A DNA stretch of 64,000 nt, taken from Nocardiopsis potens DSM 45234 (lineage in GTDB: Bacteria; Actinomycetota; Actinomycetes; Streptosporangiales; Streptosporangiaceae). This document shows positions 42,198 to 51,104 of this stretch, in pieces (position 1 is the stretch's first letter; every line of letters starts with the position of its first letter). The DNA lies in assembly GCF_000341105.1 (NCBI RefSeq), contig NZ_ANBB01000001.1, positions 1 to 64,000 of the forward strand. The letters run 5' to 3'. A model generated the notes under the pieces. It did not search any database, was not told where the DNA came from, and saw nothing but the letters and a program-made list of their open reading frames with translations. Made by a program: the position numbers and the translations under genes.

Positions 42198-43259
42198 GTG
42201 CAGGCAGCCGTCGCCGTGACCCCCGCCCGCGTCCCCGAGCTGCTGCTCGGGCTGGCCACCGTCCGCCCCGTCTTCCTCTGGGGCGCGCCCGGGATCGGGA
42301 AGTCGTCGCTGGTGCGGCGGTTCGCGGAGTCACTGGGGCTGGAGTGCGTGAGCCTGCTGGGCACCCAGCTCGCCCCCGAGGACCTCATCGGGGTGCCGCA
42401 GATCCGCGACGGCCGGTCGGTGTTCTGCCCGCCGGAGGCCATCGCCCGGGACGAGCCGTACTGCCTCTTCCTGGACGAGCTCAACGCCGCCTCCCCGGAC
42501 GTGCAGAAGGCGTTCTACTCGCTCATCCTGGACCGCCGCATCGGCGGCTACGAACTCCCCGCGGGCAGCATCGTGATCGGCGCGGGCAACCGCGCCACCG
42601 ACAACGCGCTCGCCCGGCCCATCGCGTCCGCGCTGGTCAACCGGCTCACCCACGTGCACCTGCAGGCGTCGGCCACCGACTGGCTCGCCTGGGCCGCCGA
42701 CAGCGGCATCCACCCCTGGGTCACCGACTACATCACCGACCGGCCCGACCACCTCTGGTCGGCGCCGCCCAAGACCGAGGAGCCGTTCTCCACGCCGCGC
42801 TCCTGGCACATGCTCTCCGACGCGCTGCACTCCTTCGGTTCCGACGTGGACGAGGAGACCCTCGCCGTCATCGCGCACGGCACCCTCACCCCGGCGCACG
42901 CCACCGCCTTCTGCGGCTACGCCAAGGTGGTGCGCAGCCGGTACGGCCTGGAGGCCGTCATCAAGGGCGACGCCCGCTGGCCGCACCGCCCCGAGGACCG
43001 CGACCTGCTCTACTTCCTCGCCGACGCGTTCCGCGGCCGCCTGGTCAAGGAGCTCCCCGCGAACAAGGAGCACGCCTCCCCGGCGGTGCGCCAGACCGTG
43101 CACCGCTCCAAGGCGCTGCTGGTCCAGCTCGCCGAGGTCTCGGTGGAGGTGGCGCGCTCGGTCATCGCCGACGGCCCCGACGGCGAACCGGTGCTGCCCT
43201 CCTGGTTCCTGGTCGAGGCGGCCCGGGACATGCCCCGGCTGGTCGAGGCGCGCCGGTGA
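42198..43259 (+). CDS. MoxR-type AAA+ ATPase
   Basis: A 353-residue AAA+ ATPase. Walker A is WGAPGIGKSS (around residue 28), Walker B CLFLDELNAASPDVQKAFYSL, and the GAGNRATDNALARPIASALVNR region gives sensor 1 and the arginine finger. The C-terminal helical part ends at residue 353. MoxR ATPases work as chaperone-like remodelling factors with VWA-domain partners. The next gene encodes such a partner and overlaps by 4 bp (GTGA), so the two form one unit. GAAGGAG (42184-42190) precedes GTG 42198. Confidence 0.9.
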   Translation: MQAAVAVTPARVPELLLGLATVRPVFLWGAPGIGKSSLVRRFAESLGLECVSLLGTQLAPEDLIGVPQIRDGRSVFCPPEAIARDEPYCLFLDELNAASPDVQKAFYSLILDRRIGGYELPAGSIVIGAGNRATDNALARPIASALVNRLTHVHLQASATDWLAWAADSGIHPWVTDYITDRPDHLWSAPPKTEEPFSTPRSWHMLSDALHSFGSDVDEETLAVIAHGTLTPAHATAFCGYAKVVRSRYGLEAVIKGDARWPHRPEDRDLLYFLADAFRGRLVKELPANKEHASPAVRQTVHRSKALLVQLAEVSVEVARSVIADGPDGEPVLPSWFLVEAARDMPRLVEARR

Positions 43260-45058
43260 GCCGGGGCGGTAGGCGCGGCAAGGGCGGGCGCCCCGACCCG
43301 GCCCGGGAGGCCTTCCGGGCCGGGGCCGCCGCCGCCGCGGCCCACCCGGTGCTCTCCGCCATCGAGGTGGCCTACTGCGAGACGGGCTGCACGCACGTCG
43401 CGCCGGGCGGGATGGCCGCGGTCGACTCCAACGGCGTCGTGCACGTGAACGCCTCCCGGCGGGCCGAGCCGGCCGAGTGGACGTGGGCCATCGCGCACTG
43501 CGTGCTCCACCTGGGCTTCGGCCACGTGCCCGCGGCCACCGGGGAACCGGAGCAGCCGGACGCCGCTCTGGCCGCGGCCAGGTGCGCCGCGGTCGCCCGG
43601 TTCCAGTCCACCCTCGGCGGGACCGGGACCCCGCCCGCCCACGTCCCGCTCGACTTCCCCGGATCCGACGAGGAGGCCCTCGCCGAGCGGTGGCGCCGCG
43701 ACGGCGTCCCCGAGGAGTACGCCCGCTGCGGCCCCGGCGGGGCCGGCCCCGACCACCGGCCGCTCCGCTGGCTGGGCCACCGGCAGCGGCCGGACTGGCA
43801 GCGGGCGTTCGCGCACGGGCTGACCCGGACCATGTCCGCGGCGATGGAGCAGGCCGGCGGCAGGCCCCTGGGACCGGACGGCCGCATCCGGGACCGGCGC
43901 CCCTGGGAGCGGGCGATGGACTGGTTCATCTCCTCCTACCCGCTGCTCGGCGGCATCGCCGCCGGGATGGAGCTGGTCGCCGACGCCGACCTGGCCCGGG
44001 CGCACGGCATCGCGATCGCCGCGGTGGACGCCTCGGCCGGCGAGATCTACCTCAACCCGTTCGCCTCGCACACCGACGAGGAGTGGCGGTTCATCCTCGC
44101 CCACGAGATGCTGCACGCCGCGCTCCGCCACGGGGACCGGCGCGGCCCGCGCGATCCCTACCTGTTCAACGTCGCCGCCGACTACGTGGTCAACGGGTGG
44201 CTGCGCGAGATGGAGGTGGGCGCCATGCCGCACGGGGTGCTGCACGACCCGCGGCTGGCCGGCCTCTCCGCGGAGGAGGTCTACGACCGCATCGCCGCGG
44301 ACGCGCGCCGGATCCGCCGGCTGTCCACCCTGCGCGGCAAAGGGGCCGGCGACGTCCTCGGCGAGCCCCTGCCCCGGCCGCCCAAGGACTACGTCGACCT
44401 GGACGAGTTCTACCGGCGCGGCCTGGTCCGCGGCCTGGAGCTGCACGACCGCGGCGAGCGCGGGCTGCTCCCGGCCGGCCTGGTGGAGGAGATCCGGGCG
44501 CTGGCCCACCCGCCGCCGCCCTGGGACGTCCGGCTGGCCCGCTGGTTCGACGAGTTCGTGCCCCGCCCGCAGGCGGTCCGCTCCTACGCGCGCCCGTCCC
44601 GCCGCCAGGCGTCCACCCCGGGCATTCCGCGGGCCGGCCGGTACTTCCCGCCGGAGGAGGTGGAGCGGTGCACCTTCGGGGTGGTGCTGGACACCTCCGG
44701 GTCGATGGACGCCCGGCTGCTCGGCAAGGCGCTGGGCGCCATCGCCTCCTACGCCGAGGCCCGCGACGTCCCCGCCGCCCGGGTGGTCTTCTGCGACGCC
44801 GCCCCCTACGACGCCGGCTACCTCGCCCCCGCCGAGGTCGCCGACCGGGTGCGGGTCCGCGGCCGCGGCGGAACGGTGCTCCAGCCCGGCATCGACCTGC
44901 TGCACCGCGCCGACGACTTCCCGCACACGGCGCCGCTGCTGGTCATCACCGACGGCTGGTGCGACACCCTGCGCGTCCGCCGCGAGCACGCCTACCTCCT
45001 GCCGCGCGGCGGCCGGCTCCCGTTCCGCCCCGCCGGCCCGGTCTTCGAGGTCCACTGA
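43256..45058 (+). CDS. VWA-like protein with tandem metallopeptidase-like domains (DUF2201 type)
   Basis: A 600-residue partner of the MoxR ATPase. The middle part is a predicted zinc metallopeptidase with HEMLHAALRH (His283, Glu284). The C-terminal part is a VWA-like domain with the MIDAS start VVLDTSGSM and TDGW. The N-terminal 150 residues look like a dead copy of the peptidase domain: AAVDSNGVVHVN...EWTWAIAHCVLHLGFGH parallels AAVDASAGEIYLN...EWRFILAHEMLHAALRH, with Cys in place of the catalytic Glu (His81-Cys82). MoxR plus VWA-metallopeptidase pairs are widespread and thought to mature or process protein complexes. The target is unknown here. Confidence 0.85.
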   Translation: MSRGGRRGKGGRPDPAREAFRAGAAAAAAHPVLSAIEVAYCETGCTHVAPGGMAAVDSNGVVHVNASRRAEPAEWTWAIAHCVLHLGFGHVPAATGEPEQPDAALAAARCAAVARFQSTLGGTGTPPAHVPLDFPGSDEEALAERWRRDGVPEEYARCGPGGAGPDHRPLRWLGHRQRPDWQRAFAHGLTRTMSAAMEQAGGRPLGPDGRIRDRRPWERAMDWFISSYPLLGGIAAGMELVADADLARAHGIAIAAVDASAGEIYLNPFASHTDEEWRFILAHEMLHAALRHGDRRGPRDPYLFNVAADYVVNGWLREMEVGAMPHGVLHDPRLAGLSAEEVYDRIAADARRIRRLSTLRGKGAGDVLGEPLPRPPKDYVDLDEFYRRGLVRGLELHDRGERGLLPAGLVEEIRALAHPPPPWDVRLARWFDEFVPRPQAVRSYARPSRRQASTPGIPRAGRYFPPEEVERCTFGVVLDTSGSMDARLLGKALGAIASYAEARDVPAARVVFCDAAPYDAGYLAPAEVADRVRVRGRGGTVLQPGIDLLHRADDFPHTAPLLVITDGWCDTLRVRREHAYLLPRGGRLPFRPAGPVFEVH

Positions 45059-45107
45059 CCCCGGCCCCGGGAGGGAGGCCGCCACCGGCGGGTGCTCGAA
45101 TGGGGCC

Positions 45108-45647
45108 ATGATCGTTCGAGACATGCTCCCGGAGGAGGCCGCCGAGGTCGGAGAGCTGCGGGTCGCCGCGTACCGGGCCGAGGACCTGCTCTCCGTGCAC
45201 CCGCCCTACACCGAGGTGCTGCGCCGCCTCGGATCGGGCGGCAAGGGTGAGATCCTGGTGGCCGCCCACGCCGCCGGGGACGCCTCCGACGTCGACGCCG
45301 CCGCCGATCCCGGTGGCGGGCCCGGAACGGCGCCCGCGCTGCTCGGCACCGTCATGATCGAGCCCTGGACGCCGAACAGCGAGGTCGCCCGCGGAGCGCA
45401 CGAGACGGAGGTCCGCGCCCTGGCGGTCGCCCCGCAGGCCCGCGGCCGCGGCGTGGCACGGGCCCTGATGGCCGAGGTGGAGCGGCGCGCCGCCGCCCGC
45501 GGCGCCGACCGGATCGTCCTCTCCACCCAGCCCGCCATGGCGGCGGCCCAGCGCCTCTACACCTCCCGCGGCTTCACCCGCCTCCCGGACCGCGACTGGA
45601 GTCCGATCCCCGGCTTCACCCTGCTCGCCTACGGCAAGGACCTCTGA
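45108..45647 (+). CDS. GNAT-family N-acetyltransferase
   Basis: A 179-residue acetyltransferase of the GNAT fold. The acetyl-CoA pyrophosphate loop is RALAVAPQARGRGVARALM (Q/R-x-x-G-x-G/A), followed by VLSTQPAMAAAQRLYTSRGF, which is the usual motif B. A low-complexity Ala/Asp/Gly insertion (about residues 52-72) is unusual. The substrate (amine of a small molecule or protein) cannot be told. ATG 45108 has no clear ribosome binding site; the gene follows the MoxR/VWA pair after 49 bp and might be transcribed with it. Confidence 0.85.
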   Translation: MIVRDMLPEEAAEVGELRVAAYRAEDLLSVHPPYTEVLRRLGSGGKGEILVAAHAAGDASDVDAAADPGGGPGTAPALLGTVMIEPWTPNSEVARGAHETEVRALAVAPQARGRGVARALMAEVERRAAARGADRIVLSTQPAMAAAQRLYTSRGFTRLPDRDWSPIPGFTLLAYGKDL

Positions 45648-45689
45648 CCGCCCCGGAGCGGAGTCCCGGGGCGGCCGGAGCCGGGTGGA

Positions 45690-46556
45690 TCAGTCGAACA
45701 GTTCGTCCACAGCGGCGACGGTGGCGGCCTTGCGGATCCAGGTCTCCAGGGTTCCGCGGTCGGTGCAGGAGGTGATGCGTTCGCGCGCCTGCTCGCTGAC
45801 GGGGATGCCGCGCGCCTTGAGGAATTCGATGATGGCGAGTGCTTCGCCTTTGGTCAGGCCTTCGGAGAGGCCTTTTCCGTGGTGCCTGCGGGCGAATTCG
45901 GTCTTGAGGGCGCTTCCGCTCTCTGCCATCAGTGCCTCCCAGTGGATTCGGGCCGCCGCTGAGAACTCGGCGACCACGTGGTCATGATAAAGGGCGAAGC
46001 GGTCGTCGGACACGGAGCGCAGCGCCTCGGCGAATGCCCGGAGAGTCTTCTCTTGCTCGGAGCCGTGTGCGAGGGCCGACAGCGCGGCCAGTTCCGGGTC
46101 GGCGCGGGCGTCCTCGGCCGAAGTGACGACCGGTATCTCGGCGGGGCCGAGGACGATGGGGTGCAGCACCCGGTCCGGGTGCCCGATGTCGATCGGATCG
46201 CGGGCCCAGCAGGCGGTCCGCTCGCTCCAGCAGACCACCAGGAGCAGCGCCGGGCATTCCAGCCGGGCCCGCACCGTGGCGAGGTAGACCGGCCAGCTGA
46301 ACCGCTTGCGCTCGTCCCGGCCGCGCTGGACCTCCACCACGATGCCGAACCGGTTCCTCCCGGAGCCGTCGGTGAGGGCGACCACGGTGTCGGCCCGGTA
46401 CTCCTTCGGCTGGAGGTCGTTGCAGTCGGTGGGGGCGGCTCTGGCGGAGGCGTACTCCGGCAGCAGGTGGTCGAATACGGATTCGAGGAGGAAGGGGGCG
46501 AGTTCCGGCCGGTTCCGAAAGAACTCGGTCCGGATCTCGTGCTCGGGGCTGGGCAT
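45690..46556 (-). CDS. putative PD-(D/E)XK nuclease-like protein
   Basis: A 288-residue protein of a group common in actinomycetes and annotated as hypothetical. The segment YRADTVVALTDGSGR then GIVVEVQRGRDERKRFSWPVYL fits a D-x(n)-E-x-Q active site of the PD-(D/E)XK superfamily, comparable with Rpn-type recombination-promoting nucleases. The C-terminal part is helical and contains GKGLSEGLTKGEALAIIEFLKARG, a pattern also seen at the end of Rpn-like proteins. Codon and G+C usage are lower than in its neighbours, consistent with later arrival. Function is inference from motifs. Confidence 0.6.
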   Translation of the reverse strand: MPSPEHEIRTEFFRNRPELAPFLLESVFDHLLPEYASARAAPTDCNDLQPKEYRADTVVALTDGSGRNRFGIVVEVQRGRDERKRFSWPVYLATVRARLECPALLLVVCWSERTACWARDPIDIGHPDRVLHPIVLGPAEIPVVTSAEDARADPELAALSALAHGSEQEKTLRAFAEALRSVSDDRFALYHDHVVAEFSAAARIHWEALMAESGSALKTEFARRHHGKGLSEGLTKGEALAIIEFLKARGIPVSEQARERITSCTDRGTLETWIRKAATVAAVDELFD

Positions 46557-46650
46557 GTCGGGACGGTAGCGGCGGTGCCGTGGCGAAGCCGTCGGAAGTG
46601 GAGAAGAACCGGGAAATCCGCCTCTGCTGGAATTCCAGGACGCGGGCGGG

Positions 46651-47517
46651 TCAGCCGGCCGCCAGGTGTTCGGCGGTGGAGACGGTGCGGGCGATCTCGG
46701 CGGCGACCAGGTGCGGGGCGTCGGCCATCGGGATGTGGCCGCAGCCGAGCAGGGTGACCAGGCGGGCGTGCGGGATGCGGCGCAGGGCGCGCGGCGCCCC
46801 CGACGGCGGCAGGAGCCGGTCCCGGTCGCCCCAGGCGATGGTCACCGGGCAGGGGACCGGGGAGGCGAACCGGTAGGAGGCGATCCGCGGGACCAGGCGG
46901 ACGAACGGGGAGTCCGCGCCGACCAGGGTCGCGTCGAAGGCGAGGTGCGCGGCGGCGGGGGAGGCCGGGTCGCCGCGCAGCACCCGGCGGGCGATCGCGC
47001 GGGCCGGCGGGCTGGTCGCGGCGGCCACCCGGACCGGCTCGGGGACCCGGCCGGCCGCGCGGGCACCCGCGGCCAGCAGCCGCAGCCCCGCGTGCGTGGC
47101 GGCCGGGGCGAACCCGGCGGGGGAGAAGGCGGTGACCGAGGCGGCGAACCCGCGCGCGCCCAGCTCCAGCGCGAGCGCTCCGCCCAACGAGTTCCCGGCC
47201 AGGTGCGGCCGCTCCAGGCCGAGCTCGGAGCACATCCGCTGCACCGTGTCGGCCAGCGAGGCGACGTCGTAGCGGGCGCCGGGCGGCGGGGCGTCGGAGG
47301 CGCCGAAGCCGGGCAGGTCCGGGGCGAGCAGGCGGTGCGCGCCGGCCAGCTCCCGCATCACCGGGTACCAGGTCTGCCGCCGGTGGCCCAGGCCGTGCAG
47401 CAGCACCACCGGGGTGCCCGAGCCGGCGAGGTCGTAGACGACGGCCCCGCGGCCCTCCGGTGCGGGGGCGGACCCCCTTCTCCGCCGCCGGCGGCGGGTC
47501 GGCACGGGCGCGCTCAC
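46651..47517 (-). CDS. alpha/beta hydrolase
   Basis: A 288-residue alpha/beta-hydrolase-fold enzyme. The oxyanion-hole motif LLHGLGHRRQTW is followed by the nucleophile elbow GNSLGGALALELGA, an acid in WGDRDRLLPP and a late histidine in LLGCGHIPMADAP, so the triad is complete. The N-terminus is very Arg-rich. Substrate unknown; esterase, lactonase or C-C hydrolase roles are all possible. GTG 47517 is chosen because AGGAGG lies 6 bases upstream; a longer frame to 47598 has no such signal. It is on the same strand as the acyl-CoA operon but 190 bp beyond it. Confidence 0.82.
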   Translation of the reverse strand: MSAPVPTRRRRRRRGSAPAPEGRGAVVYDLAGSGTPVVLLHGLGHRRQTWYPVMRELAGAHRLLAPDLPGFGASDAPPPGARYDVASLADTVQRMCSELGLERPHLAGNSLGGALALELGARGFAASVTAFSPAGFAPAATHAGLRLLAAGARAAGRVPEPVRVAAATSPPARAIARRVLRGDPASPAAAHLAFDATLVGADSPFVRLVPRIASYRFASPVPCPVTIAWGDRDRLLPPSGAPRALRRIPHARLVTLLGCGHIPMADAPHLVAAEIARTVSTAEHLAAG

Positions 47518-47709
47518 CTCGGTCCTCCTCAGGGGTCGCGGTCCGGGCGGAAGGGCGGCGGCGCGGGCGCCCCGCCGGGTACGGCCCGGTCGGGACAACG
47601 GTACCGGCCGCCCGGGAGGCGTCCGCGCCCGGAGGCGCCTCGCCGGAGCGGTCGACGGGAGGGGCGTCCGGCCCGGCGCCGCATCGATGCCGGGCCGGGC
47701 CGGGGCGGG

Positions 47710-48879
47710 TCAGGCGGGGAGGCCCAGTTCCCGGGCGATGAGCATCTTCTGCACCTCGGAGGTGCCCTCGCCGATCTCCAGGATCTTGGCGTCCCGGTAG
47801 AACCGGCCGACCGGGTACTCGTTCATGAACCCGTAGCCGCCGAAGACCTGGGTGGCGTCCCGGCTGTTGTCCATGGCGGCGTTGGACGCCACCAGCTTGG
47901 CGATGGCCGCCTCCTTCTTGAACGGCTCCCCGGCCAGCATCCGGGCGGCCGCGTCGTAGTAGGCCAGCCGGGCGGTGTGCGTGCGGGCCTCCATCTCCGC
48001 GATCTTGAACTGGATGGCCTGGTAGCCGCCGATCGCGGAGCCGAACGCCTCGCGCTCGGCGGCGTAGCGCAGGCTCTCGTCCACGCAGCCCTGGGCCAGG
48101 CCGACGGAGAGCGCGGCGATGGCGATCCGGCCCTCGTCCAGGATGCGCAGGAACTGGGCGTAGCCGCGGCCGCGCTCGCCGACCAGGTTGGCCTCGGGCA
48201 CCCGGACGCCGTCGAAGGCGAGCTCGCGGGTGTCCGAGGCGTTCCAGCCGACCTTGGAGTACTTCCTGCCGACGGTGAAGCCGGGGGTGCCGGAGGGGAT
48301 GAGGATCGCGGAGATCTCCGGGCGGCCGTCCGGCCGCTCCCCGGTCACCGCGGTCACCGTCACCAGCGCGGTGATGTCGGTCCCGGAGTTGGTGATGAAG
48401 CACTTCGACCCGTTCACCACCCACTCGCCGCCCTCCAGCCGGGCGGTGGTCCGGGTGGCGCCCGCGTCGGAGCCGCCGCCCGGCTCGGTCAGGCCGAAGG
48501 CGCCCAGCGCCTCGCCCGAGCAGAGCCGGGGCAGCCAGGTCTTCTTCTGCTGCTCCGAACCGAACCGGTGGATCGGCATGGCGCCCAGAGACACCCCGGC
48601 CTCCAGGGTGATCGCCACCGAGGAGTCGACCCGGGCCAGCTCCTCCAGGGCCAGGCAGAGCGCGAAGTAGTCGCCGCCCATGCCGCCGTGCTCCTCCGGG
48701 AACGGCAGCCCGAACAGGCCCATCCGGCCCATCTTGGCGACGATGTCGTAGGGGAACTCCCCGCGCTCGTAGAGGTCGCCGATGACCGGCGCCACCTCCT
48801 CGCGGGCGAACGCCTCGACGGTGGCCCGCAGCTCCTCGTGCTCGGCGGACAGGGCGGTGGGTCGGGTCATCGCGGTCAT
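47710..48879 (-). CDS. acyl-CoA dehydrogenase
   Basis: A 389-residue flavoenzyme of standard length. The N-terminal helical part (EEVAPVIGDLYERGEFP) is followed by FGLTEPGGGSDAG (FAD contact), and the C-terminal domain carries the catalytic base region QVFGGYGFMNEYPVGRFYRDAKILEIGEGTSE, where the glutamate of the EIGEGTSE segment is close to the flavin. Its start (ATGA) overlaps the stop of the carboxylase alpha gene. In this operon a dehydrogenase for isovaleryl-CoA or another branched acyl-CoA is the natural reading; the exact chain cannot be fixed. Confidence 0.9.
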   Translation of the reverse strand: MTAMTRPTALSAEHEELRATVEAFAREEVAPVIGDLYERGEFPYDIVAKMGRMGLFGLPFPEEHGGMGGDYFALCLALEELARVDSSVAITLEAGVSLGAMPIHRFGSEQQKKTWLPRLCSGEALGAFGLTEPGGGSDAGATRTTARLEGGEWVVNGSKCFITNSGTDITALVTVTAVTGERPDGRPEISAILIPSGTPGFTVGRKYSKVGWNASDTRELAFDGVRVPEANLVGERGRGYAQFLRILDEGRIAIAALSVGLAQGCVDESLRYAAEREAFGSAIGGYQAIQFKIAEMEARTHTARLAYYDAAARMLAGEPFKKEAAIAKLVASNAAMDNSRDATQVFGGYGFMNEYPVGRFYRDAKILEIGEGTSEVQKMLIARELGLPA

Positions 48880-51077
48880 TCCTGCTCCTCGGCGGGTTCG
48901 TCCGGTGCGGGCTGGTCGGGGGCGGCGGGTCCGGCGCCGCCCGGCGGGGCCGGGGCGGGGCCGTCCGCGCCGGCGGGGGCGATGGTGGCCAGGACCGCGT
49001 CCATGGCCACCGCGTCTCCGGGGCGCACCGCCAGGTGGGCGACGGTCCCGTCGACGGGGGAGGCGACCGAGTGCTCCATCTTCATCGCCTCGACGACGAC
49101 GACCGGCGCCCCGGCCCGGACCTCGTCGCCGACCGCGACCGGCACCGCGAGCACGGTCCCGGGCATCGGGCTGCGCAGCGGCCCGTCGTCGGCGGCGGCC
49201 GGGTCGCGCATCGGCGCCACCGAGGGGGCGTCGGAGAACGACCAGGCCGCGCCGGCGCGGCCGAGCCACAGCTCGCCGTCGCGGGCGGCCCGGGCGTACC
49301 GCTCGGTGCGCCCGGCCAGGGCCACGGTCAGGGTGCGGCCGTCGGCGGAGCGCGACGCGGCGGCCTCGGCCGGCTCCGCGCCCGCGACCCGCACCCGGTA
49401 GCGGCGGGCGCCGCCGCCGGCCGCACCGGGTTCGGCGGGGCCGATCCGGTGCACGTCCACCGCGACCGGGTCCCGGCCCGGCGCCCGCAGCCGCCAGGTG
49501 GTCCACTCCCGGCCGCCGACCCGCCACCCGCTGGGCACCTCGAACGGGTCGGCCCCGGCGCCCTCCGGCTCCAGGCCCAGCTGGTGGTCGAGGGCGGCCG
49601 CGGCGTACACCTCCTCGGGGACCGCGCGCTCGGGGGAGGGCACCAGCTCGGGCCGGACCTGCTCGGTCAGGTCGGTGCTCAGGTCGCCGGCGGCGACCGC
49701 CGGGTGCGCCAGCAGCCGGCGCAGGAACGCGACGTTGGTGCCGCAGCCGAGCAGGGTGTAGCCGGCCAGCGCGGCCGAGGCGCGGTGCAGCGCGGAGGCC
49801 CGGTCCGGCGCCCAGGCGACCACCTTGGCGAGCATCGGGTCGTAGGCGGAGGTGACCTCGGTGCCCTCGTCCAGCCCGGAGTCGACCCGGACGTGCTCGC
49901 CGGCCGGCTCGTCCAGGCGCAGCACGGTCCCGCCGGTGGGCAGGAATTCGCGGGCGGGGTCCTCGGCGTAGACCCGGCACTCCACCGCGTGCCCGGACAG
50001 CCCCACGTCGGCCTGGTCGAACGGCAGCGGCTCGCCCTGCGCCACCCGCAGCTGGAGCTCGACCAGGTCGATGCCGCGCCGCCCGCGGATCGCGACGGCC
50101 TCCTCGGTGACCGGGTGCTCGACCTGGAGCCGGGTGTTCATCTCCAGGAACGCGTACTCCGGGGCGGAGCCGCCGGGCCCGCCCTGCACGATGAACTCCA
50201 CCGTGCCCGCGCCCACGTACCCGCAGGCCTTGGCGGCGGCGACCGCGGCCTCGCCCATCGCGGCGCGCAGCGCGGGGTCGACCAGCGGGGACGGCGCCTC
50301 CTCCACGATCTTCTGGTGCCGGCGCTGCAGGCTGCACTCGCGCTCGCCCAGGTGCAGCACGGTGCCGTGGCCGTCCGCCAGGACCTGCACCTCGATGTGG
50401 CGGGGCCGCTCGACGTACCGCTCGACCAGCAGCGTCGCGTCGCCGAAGGCGGCCAGGGCCTCGCGGCGCGCGGCCGCGGCGGCGGCGGCCAGCTCCTCGG
50501 GGGCGCGGACCAGCCGCATGCCCTTGCCGCCGCCGCCCGCCGACGGCTTGATCAGCAGCGGGTACCCGGCCCGCTCGGCGGCCGCGGCCAGTTCGGCGTC
50601 GCCCAGCGGCGCGCCGGGCTCCTCGGCGAAGCCGGGCAGCAGCGGCACCCCGGCCGCGGCGACCGCGGCCTTGGCGCGGATCTTGTCGCCCATGGCCTCG
50701 ATGGCCTCCGGCGGCGGGCCGACGAACACCAGGCCCGCGGCGGCGCACTCGCGGGCGAACCCGGCGTTCTCGGAGAGGAACCCGTAGCCGGGGTGGACCA
50801 TGGCGGCGCCGGCGGCGCGCGCGGCGCGGACGATCGCCGGCCCGTTCAGGTAGCTGTCGGCCAGCGCTGCGCCGCCGAGGCGGACGGCGGTGTCGGCCTC
50901 CCGGACGTGCCGGGCGCCGGCGTCGCCGTCGCCGTGGACCGCCACCGACCGCATGCCGAGCCGACGCAGCGTGCGCATGATCCGCACCGCGATCTCGCCC
51001 CGGTTGGCGACCAGCACCGCGGGGGGCTCGCCGGGGCGGCAGCCGGTGGCCTGCTCTCGGGGGCCCGTCGTCGTCAT
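48876..51077 (-). CDS. acyl-CoA carboxylase alpha subunit (biotin carboxylase plus BCCP)
   Basis: A 733-residue biotin-dependent carboxylase subunit. The biotin carboxylase part has KPSAGGGGKGMRLV, the ATP-grasp EVQVLADGHG, HQKIVEEAPSP and EMNTRLQVEHPVTE. A BT-like linker domain follows, and the C-terminal biotinyl domain has VVVEAMKMEHSV with the biotinylated lysine. The tail is Pro/Ala-rich. Together with the beta subunit it carboxylates an acyl-CoA, probably methylcrotonyl-CoA in leucine breakdown, given the dehydrogenase in the same operon. ATG 51077 follows AGAGG at 6 bases; the upstream GTG 51098 is less likely. Confidence 0.92.
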   Translation of the reverse strand: MTTTGPREQATGCRPGEPPAVLVANRGEIAVRIMRTLRRLGMRSVAVHGDGDAGARHVREADTAVRLGGAALADSYLNGPAIVRAARAAGAAMVHPGYGFLSENAGFARECAAAGLVFVGPPPEAIEAMGDKIRAKAAVAAAGVPLLPGFAEEPGAPLGDAELAAAAERAGYPLLIKPSAGGGGKGMRLVRAPEELAAAAAAARREALAAFGDATLLVERYVERPRHIEVQVLADGHGTVLHLGERECSLQRRHQKIVEEAPSPLVDPALRAAMGEAAVAAAKACGYVGAGTVEFIVQGGPGGSAPEYAFLEMNTRLQVEHPVTEEAVAIRGRRGIDLVELQLRVAQGEPLPFDQADVGLSGHAVECRVYAEDPAREFLPTGGTVLRLDEPAGEHVRVDSGLDEGTEVTSAYDPMLAKVVAWAPDRASALHRASAALAGYTLLGCGTNVAFLRRLLAHPAVAAGDLSTDLTEQVRPELVPSPERAVPEEVYAAAALDHQLGLEPEGAGADPFEVPSGWRVGGREWTTWRLRAPGRDPVAVDVHRIGPAEPGAAGGGARRYRVRVAGAEPAEAAASRSADGRTLTVALAGRTERYARAARDGELWLGRAGAAWSFSDAPSVAPMRDPAAADDGPLRSPMPGTVLAVPVAVGDEVRAGAPVVVVEAMKMEHSVASPVDGTVAHLAVRPGDAVAMDAVLATIAPAGADGPAPAPPGGAGPAAPDQPAPDEPAEEQE

Positions 51078-51104
51078 CGTCAACCTCTCATCCGGCACGG
51101 TGGC

